Source: Bacteroidales bacterium
Lineage (GTDB): Bacteria; Bacteroidota; Bacteroidia; Bacteroidales; AUK083
NCBI GenBank assembly: GCA_021158345.1
Contig: JAGGUV010000097.1
Coordinates: 1-56,999 of the forward strand
Length of the DNA: 56,999 nt
Direction: 5' to 3'
The position numbers and the translations under genes are program-made. This document shows positions 17,518-25,454 of the stretch, in pieces. Numbering within the stretch: position 1 is the first letter of the stretch; every line of letters starts with the position of its first letter. The notes below the pieces were generated by a model that saw nothing but the letters and a program-made list of their open reading frames with translations, was not told the origin of the DNA and did no database searches.

Positions 17518-17644
17518 ACTTTTTAATATTTAGCGGTTATCTTTGCAATGAATTAAGGTCACCTTCAATTTAATGTTAATTAATCTTTTATCTCCTTATT
17601 TAGATTGTTTCTAAATCTCAAATTTATCTCATTTTTTTTGGAAA
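17518..17644. other. AT-rich spacer without a recognised gene
   Basis: Nothing recognisable is seen between the DUF5916 start and the truncated repeat copy that begins near 17645. Confidence 0.5.
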
Positions 17645-17706
17645 CTCTTTTTTTATTTTTTTTAATGATTTTCCAATCGCTCCAACTGTTAATAATTGTA
17701 TCATAT
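17645..17706 (-). pseudogene. 5' fragment of a duplicated carboxyethylornithine synthase gene
   Basis: Reading from the ATG at 17704-17706 gives MIQLLTVGAIGKSLKK, matching the intact gene (MIQLLTVGVIGKSLKE) over its first 16 residues with two changes. Homology then fades within about ten codons. It is the broken product of the duplication that made the flanking repeats. Confidence 0.8.
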
Positions 17707-18142
17707 TGATTTTTTTATTGTATAACGTTAGTCTGTCTAATAACCAAGTATTTAATTTATGGACAAATACTCAAATTAAATATAAGCTGATTTAAGCAGG
17801 CTTTAATAACATTTGTAAATGTTTTATCTAAGAATATGCCTATGTTAAATCGAATTAATTTGGCTCGTATTTGACGATATTATGACAAAGATAAACTAAA
17901 TAAGTATTTCTAAGTATTTATTTAGTTTATTTTTTTCTAAAATGTTCATTATCCGTCGAATATTATAAGCTACTTAGGTAATGTTATTACGACTTATCAT
18001 ATGACTGCTTTCAGACTCAGAAAGAGATACCTGATTTTTATCACTATCATTAATTGTAAATAGCAAATTTAATTTCACCGATTTTGTCTATAGATAGAAG
18101 CAAATTTTCAAATTTGTAAAATCTGAGGAATTATTAAAATCA
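17645..18142. repeat. Direct repeat copy A, carrying a truncated dehydrogenase 5' end
   Basis: This stretch of about 500 bp matches 20354-20853 closely by eye, with scattered substitutions. Each copy contains the upstream region and, on the minus strand, the first codons of the carboxyethylornithine-synthase-like gene. Copy A starts at an ATG (17704-17706) reading MIQLLTVGAIGKSLKK and then loses frame near 17645 and stops matching. It therefore contains a truncated second 5' end of that gene. An inverted repeat with 19-nt arms (17891-17909 and 17912-17930) is conserved in both copies. Confidence 0.9.
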
Positions 18143-18157
18143 CATATCTTCTGAAAT

Positions 18158-18209
18158 AGCCAACCCCGCTACTTTTGCTGTCGCCTTCCTGGCGTGCCTT
18201 GGCAGACAG
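18158..18209. repeat. GC-richer palindromic spacer beside the attC-like hairpin
   Basis: A short GC-richer stretch (CGCCTTCCTGGCG at 18182-18194, within a larger CTGTC ... GACAG frame) stands out in the AT-rich surroundings and is not present beside repeat copy B. It resembles REP-like elements of Bacteroidales. No gene is seen. Confidence 0.45.
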
Positions 18210-18277
18210 GTTCAACAATGCATATAAAAACCATAGATGATAGCGCTACGGAGTTTTTATATACTTAGGTGTTATAC
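18210..18277 (-). other. attC-like imperfect palindrome downstream of the methyltransferase
   Basis: GCATATAAAAAC (18220-18231) and GTTTTTATATAC (18253-18264) are complementary at 11 of 12 positions around a 21-nt loop. They are flanked on the methyltransferase strand by GTATAAC (an R''-like box, 50 bp past the stop) and GTTGAAC (fits R' GTTRRRY). This is the arrangement of an integron recombination site, at the right place for a cassette. No integrase is in the window. An ordinary hairpin remains possible. Confidence 0.4.
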
Positions 18278-18303
18278 AATGTAATTTTTCGTCATAAAAT
18301 TCA

Positions 18304-18327
18304 TTAACGAAATTGATGTGGATATTT
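18304..18327 (-). pseudogene. Duplicated 3' tail of the carboxyethylornithine synthase gene
   Basis: Immediately after the methyltransferase stop, in another frame, lies KYPHQFR-stop, the last residues of the dehydrogenase (DYPHQFR-stop at 19270-19293). The following 25-30 bp also match between the two places. The methyltransferase is thus bracketed by two copies of the dehydrogenase 3' end. Confidence 0.75.
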
Positions 18328-19172
18328 TATCGAAGCAAACAAATAAATTTGTTAGCATTTTTTTTAAGTACTAATGCATATTCCATTTCATCAAGCCCTC
18401 TTTCAACAGGATAAATTTCTTTATCTGCTAAGGGTCTAAGACCTGCATTTTTAGCGTATATTTTTATTTCTCCCGGAGTAAACATCCGCATAGTATAGAC
18501 TATTCGCTGGTCTTTGCCATTCGTTAATGGACTTCCTTCTATTTTAGTAAAATATGCAACATATTTCCCATGATTACTATTGACCTCGTTGTAACGGTAA
18601 TGTTTAAGAAATTTCTGATCACTTCCAAGAACATCTATACAGAGAATGCCTCCATCTACGAGAGTCTGAGATAGATTATTAAAAGCTTGCTGTATCAACT
18701 TCTCCGATAAATGTCCAATAACGCCATACATACAGGTAACTAAATTGAATTCAGCCTGAAAAGGTAAATCAGTTATGTTTCCCCATGAAACGTTTGAATG
18801 TTCCAGAATTCCCTGTGCTTGCGCAACCATTTTTCTTGAGTAGTCGATTGCATTGAGTCTGTCAATTTGGCAAAAATCCTCCAGTTCGTTGGAAAACCTC
18901 TTAGTTCTTCTGCCATCTGCACAGCCAACATCTAAATAAGCAATTCTTTTGCCGCTGATTAATTTTCTTAGTTCTTCAAGAAAGAACCTGTCTGTTAAAG
19001 TAGTCTGATGTACCTTATCCGGCCTGCTTTGACTTTCTTTGCTATAATTGTCTGCCCTTATATCATATCCAACTTGTAACTGTTGAATATTAGCTATATC
19101 AGTAAATGCAACTCTATTTTTTTCGATTATTGTTCGTAATCTGTTAAGTTCTTTATTAATTCTTATGTCCAT
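18327..19172 (-). CDS. Class I SAM-dependent methyltransferase (cassette gene)
   Basis: 281 residues. A helical N-terminal region (about 1-60) precedes a Rossmann methyltransferase core with motif I LDVGCADGRRT (about 80-90), an acidic post-I residue in IDRLNAIDYSRKM, and a motif IV-like NLVTCMYGVIGHLSEK; the C-terminal part FTPGEIKIYAKNAGLRPL is typical of type 11/25 small-molecule methyltransferases. The substrate is unknown. It follows the carboxyethylornithine-synthase-like gene by 97 bp on the same strand and lies inside the same repeat-bounded block, so the methyl acceptor could be that enzyme's product; this is inference. The last residues (ANKFICLLR) run into the duplicated dehydrogenase tail and may be a fusion-junction product. 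Confidence 0.85.
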   Translation of the reverse strand: MDIRINKELNRLRTIIEKNRVAFTDIANIQQLQVGYDIRADNYSKESQSRPDKVHQTTLTDRFFLEELRKLISGKRIAYLDVGCADGRRTKRFSNELEDFCQIDRLNAIDYSRKMVAQAQGILEHSNVSWGNITDLPFQAEFNLVTCMYGVIGHLSEKLIQQAFNNLSQTLVDGGILCIDVLGSDQKFLKHYRYNEVNSNHGKYVAYFTKIEGSPLTNGKDQRIVYTMRMFTPGEIKIYAKNAGLRPLADKEIYPVERGLDEMEYALVLKKNANKFICLLR

Positions 19173-19238
19173 TATAAATATCCCCTGAAATTTTCTATAT
19201 CTTTTATTGTTTTACAAGTTTTCTTAAACCATATGTTT

Positions 19239-19293
19239 TACGATGTAATTTTCATCGTAATAGGATTTATTAACGAAATTGGTGTGGATAATC
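19239..19293 (-). repeat. 3'-tail direct repeat, copy at the dehydrogenase
   Basis: This end of the dehydrogenase gene plus about 30 bp beyond it is repeated at about 18273-18327. Here the non-coding part forms a perfect hairpin, TTACGATG/CATCGTAA (19239-19261); the other copy has decayed arms. Confidence 0.7.
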
Positions 19294-20412
19294 TTTCTCT
19301 CGATTTTGGAAAGAAATAATTTTTTGATTTTGAATTATTCCATTATTTATTTCTATTGCTTTTGATATAGTTTTGTCGTTTTCCCATGCTTTTCGTCCCT
19401 TCATAACAATGGGAAGAAAAGGCAATAAGGCTTCTGAAATTTCCCATGAGGCAGAATTCCAATAATAACTTGGACTGTGGTCAACTGAATAATAAAATTT
19501 ACCATCAACATTAATTATCGGGTGTTTAAATGTTGTAGGTTTTGCACACCAAAAACCCATTCCTTCGTCACAGCTTATATCAATAATAAGCGTGCCATCC
19601 ATCAATTTATTAGCCTTATCTTTTGGAACGAACATTAATGGATGCTCAATATCTTGAAGAGTGCCATTAACAATTATTTGTACATCTGATAAAACATCTG
19701 ATATCTGCCGAGTGCTACCGTCAGGCTCCACTGACAGCAAGTTTCCTGAATCGTCATTAATCATTTGTTTAAAAATTACTGTAGGCAATTGAGCACCTAC
19801 ATCTGTTGGTTTTCGACGGGTATATACTGTAATGTCAGTTGCTCCCTGACCTTGTAACGCATAAACAGCTCCTCGACTTACAGAACCAAAGCTAAAGATT
19901 ACTGCTTTTCGTGGTTTCCCATAATTTCCTATAACACCAATAAGGCTTAAAGCATGATTTACACCGGCATAGCCTGCAATTTCATTATTTTTGTAAAAAA
20001 TATGCATGCTTTTGTCACCCGTTCTGCTCCAGTTATACATTTGTTCCCATGCAATAAGCGTTAATTTTCTTTCAATGGATATTTGAGTAATTTTTTTTTG
20101 TTGCACACAATGTGGCCAGCCCCAAACAATTGCACCTTTGTGCACCTGTGCCAAATCTTCAGGTAAAGGTTTAGGTATAATCACACAATCAAAATCCTTC
20201 AGTATTTCTTCTCGGGAAGCAACTCGTCCTGATGTAAGTTTGGCTATTGTGTTATCATCTATTCCAAATCTCATTCCATATCCCAATTCAAATGTAATTT
20301 GTTTTCTAAACCTCAGAGGAATACGTTTTATATGTTCAGGATGAATTGCTACTCGTTTTTCATTTTCTTTTAATGATTTTCCAATCACTCCAACTGTTAA
20401 TAATTGTATCAT
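19270..20412 (-). CDS. N5-(carboxyethyl)ornithine synthase-like dehydrogenase (AlaDH/PNT family)
   Basis: 380 residues. The N-terminal VGVIGKSLKENEKRVAIHPEHIKRIP and FELGYGMRFGI are typical of the alanine dehydrogenase/transhydrogenase family, and the C-terminal VDHSPSYYWNSASWEISEALLPFLP resembles N5-(1-carboxyethyl)ornithine synthase. That enzyme reductively couples pyruvate to the side-chain amine of ornithine or lysine, making an opine-like amino acid. A Rossmann segment (AVIFSFGSVSRGAVYALQGQGATDITVYTRRKP, about 170-202) would bind NAD(P)H. The start is fixed by conservation of the N-terminus in the truncated copy at 17706. It leads a two-gene block with a methyltransferase. The reaction is inferred from family resemblance; saccharopine or alanine dehydrogenase-like activity is the alternative. 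Confidence 0.85.
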   Translation of the reverse strand: MIQLLTVGVIGKSLKENEKRVAIHPEHIKRIPLRFRKQITFELGYGMRFGIDDNTIAKLTSGRVASREEILKDFDCVIIPKPLPEDLAQVHKGAIVWGWPHCVQQKKITQISIERKLTLIAWEQMYNWSRTGDKSMHIFYKNNEIAGYAGVNHALSLIGVIGNYGKPRKAVIFSFGSVSRGAVYALQGQGATDITVYTRRKPTDVGAQLPTVIFKQMINDDSGNLLSVEPDGSTRQISDVLSDVQIIVNGTLQDIEHPLMFVPKDKANKLMDGTLIIDISCDEGMGFWCAKPTTFKHPIINVDGKFYYSVDHSPSYYWNSASWEISEALLPFLPIVMKGRKAWENDKTISKAIEINNGIIQNQKIISFQNREKDYPHQFR

Positions 20413-20853
20413 ATTGATTTTTTTTATTGTATAATGTTAGTCCGTCTATTAACTAAGCATTTAATTTATGGACAAATACTCAAATTAAATATAAGCTGAT
20501 TTAAGCGGGCTTTAATAACGTTTGCAAATGTTTTATCGAAGAATATGCCAATGTTAAAACGGATTAATTTGGCTCTTATTTGACGATATTTTGACAAAGA
20601 TAAACTAAATAAGTACTTGAAAGTACTTATTTAGTGTTTATCTTTTCCTAAAATGTTCATTATCCGTCGAATATTATAAGCTACTTAGGTAATATTATTA
20701 CGACTTATCATATGACTGCTTTCAGGCTCAGAAAGAGATACCTGATTTTCATTACTATCATTAATTGTAAATAGCAAATTTAATTTCACCAATTTTGTCT
20801 CAAGATAGAAGCAAATCTTCAAGTTTATAAAATCTGAGGAATTATTAAAATCA
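20354..20853. repeat. Direct repeat copy B, upstream region of the dehydrogenase
   Basis: Partner of 17645-18142. Besides the dehydrogenase 5' end it holds a perfect inverted repeat with 15-nt arms (ACTAAATAAGTACTT 20604-20618, AAGTACTTATTTAGT 20621-20635) and, on the minus strand, a 60-codon frame (20685-20867) whose translation is largely kept in copy A apart from one stop. The hairpin lies about 200 bp ahead of the dehydrogenase ATG and could be an operator or a structured leader. Confidence 0.9.
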
Positions 20854-20959
20854 GGATTAATAGGCAAAGATATATGGAGAAAGTCAGTTAGTTTTTTTCT
20901 GTTTACACAGCTTCGTCACGTAAGTTATATTTTTATTGCCAAATTTATGGATTATTTAT

Positions 20960-21101
20960 GAGTTCGGTCTAAAAAGGGTCTTTGCCGCCAAACTCGTCGT
21001 TGTCAAGATTTTTTCAATCCTCATTAACAACGAGTTAACTGCGGTTGCAAAATTCTCTCCGCCTTGATTTTGACGAAAATCTACCTTTTTAGACTCGACT
21101 C
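20960..21101. repeat. 142-bp element with terminal inverted repeats (MITE-like)
   Basis: GAGTTCGGTCTAAAAAGG (20960-20977) and CCTTTTTAGACTCGACTC (21084-21101) are inverted repeats matching at 16 of 18 positions. Inside, CTCGTCGTTGT and ACAACGAG form a second, inner pair. It has no gene and is clearly richer in G+C than its flanks. It is consistent with a small non-autonomous mobile or REP-type element. No target-site duplication was identified. Confidence 0.6.
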
Positions 21102-21137
21102 ATTTATTATTTCACCAAAATAATTTATCAAAAAAAA

Positions 21138-22007
21138 CTATTCTAAAGCTTTAAGAAAATGTTTTATTTCTCTCGCTTTATCATTTTCTCCAATTCTATT
21201 ATAAGCTAAAACCAAATTATGAATTAAACGTTTTATAAGCATAACATTACTGTATGCCTGATAGGATGATGTATCAACTTTATAATTTATTTGTTTGAAA
21301 AAAAGATTTATTTCTTTTTGGGTAAATATGGCACCATTGTAAAAAGGATTGATATAAAACATTATATTTTTATGAAATGCATTATCTTTTTCGGTTTTAG
21401 AAATATATGCAAGAATAAAATGCTTGGGTAAATTAACTCCATAAACAGGTAAGTCAAGTATTTGAGCTATAATAATATATAATAAACCTAAAGAAACAGC
21501 ATTGCCTTTTTTGTTTTCCAACACTTTGTTTATGAAAAGATTGTCAGTAGAATAGAAATTTTCTTTATCTCCTTTAAAAAAATATCTGTCATATAAAACA
21601 TAATTTAATATTTTAATTTTCTGCCAGGCATTATAATTATCATTAGATTCAATCCAGATATCTTTTGTGATATTGTTTATTTGGACTTTAATTTCATCAT
21701 CATTAATATCAGGATATTCATATTTAGAAATAAGAATATATGCGGAAAGAAGATTTTGTGAAGAGGAAAATTTCCATTTTTTTAAATTATTAATAATATC
21801 TTCATATTGAATAAGGTGAATAATGTTTTTAAGCCTGCTTCTCGAAAGGTTATTAAAAGTATTGTCTTTAACTTCTTTTAACAATGGCAGAACATCAATT
21901 CCATAAGTGATAATTTTTTTTTGTATCTGATCGAAAATGTTATTATCAGGTTCATCTAATAAATTTATTAAAGCATAAAACTCTTTATTTTTTTTGAAAT
22001 CAGACAT
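21138..22007 (-). CDS. SirB1-like transglutaminase-fold protein (Transglut_core2)
   Basis: 289 residues. The central part, LENKKGNAVSLGLLYIIIAQILDLPVYGVNLPKHFILAY (about 165-205), matches the SirB1/COG2912 family, with a transglutaminase-like fold, where the PGHF-type segment is here PKHF. The usual catalytic cysteine of transglutaminases is not seen at the expected place, as in many family members, so it is probably a non-catalytic or regulatory protein. A C-terminal helical region (about 240-289) resembles a TPR. It is 22 bp downstream of the nucleoside phosphorylase gene on the same strand, and the two are likely co-transcribed. Its precise role is unknown. Confidence 0.8.
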   Translation of the reverse strand: MSDFKKNKEFYALINLLDEPDNNIFDQIQKKIITYGIDVLPLLKEVKDNTFNNLSRSRLKNIIHLIQYEDIINNLKKWKFSSSQNLLSAYILISKYEYPDINDDEIKVQINNITKDIWIESNDNYNAWQKIKILNYVLYDRYFFKGDKENFYSTDNLFINKVLENKKGNAVSLGLLYIIIAQILDLPVYGVNLPKHFILAYISKTEKDNAFHKNIMFYINPFYNGAIFTQKEINLFFKQINYKVDTSSYQAYSNVMLIKRLIHNLVLAYNRIGENDKAREIKHFLKALE

Positions 22008-22029
22008 CAGTATTTAATATGAATTATTT

Positions 22030-22899
22030 TCAAAGTTTATCTAATACATCTTTAATAAGGGCTTCAACATTTTGTTTGTAATCATTAATAAATTTTTTGC
22101 TAACTCTGTTTGCAATGGCAACGCAAATAGTAAGAGTGTTATGTCCCAACAAATTGCCAAGACCGTAAAGAGCAGATGTTTCCATTTCCATATTGGTGAT
22201 TTTCATTCCGTTGAAATGAAAAGACTCAATTTTTTTATTAATATCAGGGTTAGCAAGTTTCAGCCGCAAAACTCTTCCTTGAGGACCGTAAAATCCCGGA
22301 GCTGTTAATGTAATTCCTGTAGTTAAGCCCTCTCCGAGTTTATTTAAAAGTTCTTCGGAGCAAGGAGAAGCATAAGGTTTGGCAAGGGTTTTATCCCAGT
22401 TGCAATGTTTTTCAAAAGCTTCAGATAAATCATTGTTAAAGTTTTTTTTGTCTCCTGCATAAAAATTTAATAAACCGTCAATGCCAAGACCATATTTGCT
22501 TGCAATAAAAGCACCCGGTTTAATTTCATTTTGTAAAGCTCCTGATGTGCCTAATCGTATTATGTTTAAGGACTTATGTTCTGCTTTTTTTTGTCTTTTA
22601 TCTAAGTCAATATTTGCTAATGCGTCAAGTTCGTTAATTACAATATCAATATTATCAGGTCCCATACCTGTTGACAATACAGTAATCCGTTTGTTTTTAT
22701 AATATCCGGTATGTGTGTGTATTTCACGATTTTGTCTTTTCAGTTGAATAGTGTCAAAGTGTTTTGAAACCGTTGCTACTCTGTCAGGGTCGCCAACAAT
22801 TATTATTGTGTCTGCAATATCTTCAGGTTTAAGATGTAAATGGTAAACACTTCCATCATTATTTAATATCAATTCCGATTCTTTAATATATTCTTTCAT
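22030..22899 (-). CDS. Nucleoside phosphorylase (uridine phosphorylase-like)
   Basis: 289 residues from the ATG at 22899. An ATG 16 codons earlier (22947) overlaps a TATATTTG -7 box (complement of 22945-22952) and adds a non-family extension. The NP-I fold is shown by DTIIIVGDPDRVATVSKHFD (phosphate site), LSTGMGPDNIDIVINELDAL, RLGTSGALQ, and MKITNMEMETSALYGLG, the last of which contacts the ribose. The family phosphorolytically cleaves uridine or other nucleosides to base plus ribose-1-phosphate for salvage. It resembles the PNP/UDP subgroup; uridine is the likely but unproven substrate. It is divergent from cinA. Confidence 0.9.
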   Translation of the reverse strand: MKEYIKESELILNNDGSVYHLHLKPEDIADTIIIVGDPDRVATVSKHFDTIQLKRQNREIHTHTGYYKNKRITVLSTGMGPDNIDIVINELDALANIDLDKRQKKAEHKSLNIIRLGTSGALQNEIKPGAFIASKYGLGIDGLLNFYAGDKKNFNNDLSEAFEKHCNWDKTLAKPYASPCSEELLNKLGEGLTTGITLTAPGFYGPQGRVLRLKLANPDINKKIESFHFNGMKITNMEMETSALYGLGNLLGHNTLTICVAIANRVSKKFINDYKQNVEALIKDVLDKL

Positions 22900-22944
22900 A
22901 TTTTTATGATATTTTTTTAAGTTTAGATATATTTGCAATAAATA

Positions 22945-22952
22945 CAAATATA
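22945..22952 (-). promoter_or_regulatory. -7 box of the nucleoside phosphorylase operon
   Basis: TATATTTG on the minus strand matches TAnnTTTG and lies 46 nt upstream of the ATG at 22899. A clear -33 was not found. Confidence 0.5.
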
Positions 22953-23034
22953 AAAAAATTTTTTTGATTTTTTTTATTAAGATAATAATTTATAACGTTT
23001 TTATTAACATTTATTGTGAATAATTTGTAAGAAT

Positions 23035-24303
23035 ATGAATTCAATAATAATAACCATTGGTGATGAATTGTTAATAGGTCAGGTTGAGAATACCAATGCT
23101 TCGTGGCTTGCTAATCAGCTTTATAGTTTAGGAATAGAAGTAAAAAAATATATTACTATTCATGATGATAAAGAACAAATTCTCAGGACTTTAAAATTTG
23201 CGGAGCAGAATTCTGATATTGTTCTGATAACCGGCGGGTTAGGCCCTACAAATGATGACATCACAAAATTATGTCTTTGTGAATATTTTGATACAAAACT
23301 TAAGTTTGATGAAAAAGCTTATGAAAATATTAAGGAATTGTTTGCTATTCGGGGTTTTGAGGTTACTGAATTAAATAGAAATCAGGCTTTTTTACCTGAG
23401 GCATGTAAGCCTGTTTATAATAATTGTGGAACTGCTTCTGGAATGTGGTTTGAAAAATTATCCGAGAATAATTCTAAAAAAATATTTATTTCAATGCCGG
23501 GAGTGCCTTTTGAGATGAAGGAGATGTTTGAGCAGATTGCCATAAAATTGCAAAACAATGTATTAACAGGTGCTATGTTTCACAAAACTGTTCTAACTAT
23601 TGGTATGGGCGAATCTTTTCTTGCTGATTTTATTTCTGATTGGGAGAATTCATTGCCTGAGAATATGCAGCTTGCATATCTGCCACAACCCGGGATTGTC
23701 AGACTGCGACTAACTGCTAAGGGAAATAAAAAAAATGATTTAATTGCTGATGTCAATCATGAAATAAATAAGTTACAGAAAATTATCCCTGATCTTATTT
23801 TTGGTTATGATGACGACAGACTGGAAAAAATAATTGGTGATTTACTGATAAAAAATAATTTCTCTTTGTCGTGTGCAGAGAGCTGTACAGGTGGTAATAT
23901 ATCTCATCTTATTACATCAGTTCAGGGAAGTTCAAAATATTTTAAGGGTTCGGTAATTTCTTATTCTAATGAGATAAAAATCAAAGAATTGAATGTTAAA
24001 AAAGAAGTTTTAGAAAAATATGGGGCTGTCAGTGAGCAAGTAGTACGGCAAATGGCATTAGGAATAAGAGAAAAATATAATACTGATTTTTCTATTGCCA
24101 CTTCAGGAATAGCAGGCCCTGGCGGAGCTACTGATACTAAACCTGTTGGATTTACGTGGATTGCTGTTGCCTGTCATGATAAAGTTGTTGCCGAGAATTT
24201 TTTTTTCGGTGAACATCGTGGCAGAAATATTCAAAAAGCTTCTGTTGTTGCTCTTAATATGCTTAGAAAAATATTATTAAAATTGCTATCTGAAAAAAAA
24301 TAA
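23035..24303 (+). CDS. cinA: CinA-family protein: nicotinamide-nucleotide amidase
   Basis: 422 residues, the full two-domain length. An N-terminal MoCF-biosynthesis-like domain (about 1-170) has IITIGDELLIGQVENTNASWLANQL and ITGGLGPTNDDITK; in some CinA proteins this part hydrolyses ADP-ribose. The C-terminal CinA domain (about 260-415) has FSLSCAESCTGGNISHLITSVQGSSKYFKGSVISYSNE and the ATSGIAGPGGATDTKPVGFTWIA segment, the catalytic region of PncC-type deamidase that turns NMN into nicotinic-acid mononucleotide in NAD salvage. Nothing nearby suggests a competence role. It is followed 65 bp later by a PLP enzyme on the same strand. Confidence 0.93.
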   Translation: MNSIIITIGDELLIGQVENTNASWLANQLYSLGIEVKKYITIHDDKEQILRTLKFAEQNSDIVLITGGLGPTNDDITKLCLCEYFDTKLKFDEKAYENIKELFAIRGFEVTELNRNQAFLPEACKPVYNNCGTASGMWFEKLSENNSKKIFISMPGVPFEMKEMFEQIAIKLQNNVLTGAMFHKTVLTIGMGESFLADFISDWENSLPENMQLAYLPQPGIVRLRLTAKGNKKNDLIADVNHEINKLQKIIPDLIFGYDDDRLEKIIGDLLIKNNFSLSCAESCTGGNISHLITSVQGSSKYFKGSVISYSNEIKIKELNVKKEVLEKYGAVSEQVVRQMALGIREKYNTDFSIATSGIAGPGGATDTKPVGFTWIAVACHDKVVAENFFFGEHRGRNIQKASVVALNMLRKILLKLLSEKK

Positions 24304-24368
24304 AAAAAACAGTAAATCTTAATGAAAATATAACGCGAACGCAGTGAACAAATAATAATTTAGAAAAA

Positions 24369-25454
24369 ATGATACAAAAACCAACTTTAATACTTGACAA
24401 AGGTAAATGTTTGCAAAACATTAAAAGGATGTCAGAAAAGGTAAATAAATCTAATGTAAATTTCAGACCTCATTTTAAAACACATCAATCGGCTGTAATA
24501 GCAAATTGGTATAAAAAATTTAACGTTAATTCAATAGCTGTTTCTTCAGTTGATATGGCTGTTTATTTTGCAGATAATGATTGGTCTGATATAACTATTG
24601 CATTTCCTGTCAACATACTGGAGATTGAAAAAATAAATATTCTTGCTAAAAAAATTGTTTTAAATCTTCTTGTTGAAAGTATTGATAGTGTGGTTTTTTT
24701 GAAGAATAATTTAAAACATAAAGTTGGTATTTTTATTAAAATTGATATAGGTTATCATAGAACAGGACTTGATGTAGATGATATTTCAACAATCGATAAA
24801 ATTATTGAAATTAGTGACAGCTCAGAAAATATTGAGTTAAAAGGTTTCCTTTCACATGCAGGTCATACTTATCATGCTAAAAGCAAAGAAGAAATAAAAA
24901 ATATTTATTATGAATCAGTATCAAAATTAAATGTTTTAAAAAAAAGATATAATAATAGAAATTTAATAATTTCTTATGGAGATACTCCATCGTGCAGTTT
25001 AATTAATGACTTTTCAGATGTTGATGAGATAAGACCAGGAAATTTTGTTTTTTATGATTTAATGCAATATAAATTACAATCGTGTACTTTTGATGATATT
25101 GCTGTTGTTATGGCTTGTCCTGTTGTGGCTAAACATAAAAAACGTAATGAGATAATTATTTATGGAGGAGCTGTTCATTTTTCTAAAGAGTATTTATTAC
25201 ACAATAATGAAAGATTTTATGGGTATCTTGTAAACTTTGATTTTAAAAATAAAAAATGGGATATAAAAAATCAAAAAAATTATTTAAGCTCGGTTTCTCA
25301 GGAACATGGTGTTTTAAAAGTTGAAGAAGAAGTTTTTGAAAATATTAATATTGGTAATATAATTGGAATTATTCCTGTTCATTCGTGTTTAACAGTAAAT
25401 TTAATGAAGAATTTAATGACTTTTGATAATGAGGTTATTGAAACAATGAGATAA
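24369..25454 (+). CDS. D-serine dehydratase/D-threonine aldolase-like PLP enzyme
   Basis: 361 residues. It has fold-type III (alanine racemase-like) features: RPHFKTHQS, where K37 is the expected PLP lysine, a TIM barrel with GIFIKIDIGYHRTGLD and GFLSHAGHTYHA, and a C-terminal beta-domain ending near IPVHSCLTVNL, where His338 and Cys340 correspond to the zinc ligands of eukaryotic-type D-serine dehydratase. The family includes D-serine dehydratase and D-threonine aldolase (both metal-dependent, acting on D-amino acids). Which activity applies is not visible. It may be co-transcribed with cinA. Confidence 0.88.
   Translation: MIQKPTLILDKGKCLQNIKRMSEKVNKSNVNFRPHFKTHQSAVIANWYKKFNVNSIAVSSVDMAVYFADNDWSDITIAFPVNILEIEKINILAKKIVLNLLVESIDSVVFLKNNLKHKVGIFIKIDIGYHRTGLDVDDISTIDKIIEISDSSENIELKGFLSHAGHTYHAKSKEEIKNIYYESVSKLNVLKKRYNNRNLIISYGDTPSCSLINDFSDVDEIRPGNFVFYDLMQYKLQSCTFDDIAVVMACPVVAKHKKRNEIIIYGGAVHFSKEYLLHNNERFYGYLVNFDFKNKKWDIKNQKNYLSSVSQEHGVLKVEEEVFENINIGNIIGIIPVHSCLTVNLMKNLMTFDNEVIETMR

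Noticed and set aside
17645-20853. Flanking repeats as insertion-sequence ends
   Set aside because: They are direct, not inverted; no transposase lies between them and no short target duplication was seen.
22900-22947. Sixteen-codon N-terminal extension of the nucleoside phosphorylase
   Set aside because: A TATATTTG -7 box overlaps the upstream ATG, and the extension lacks family likeness.
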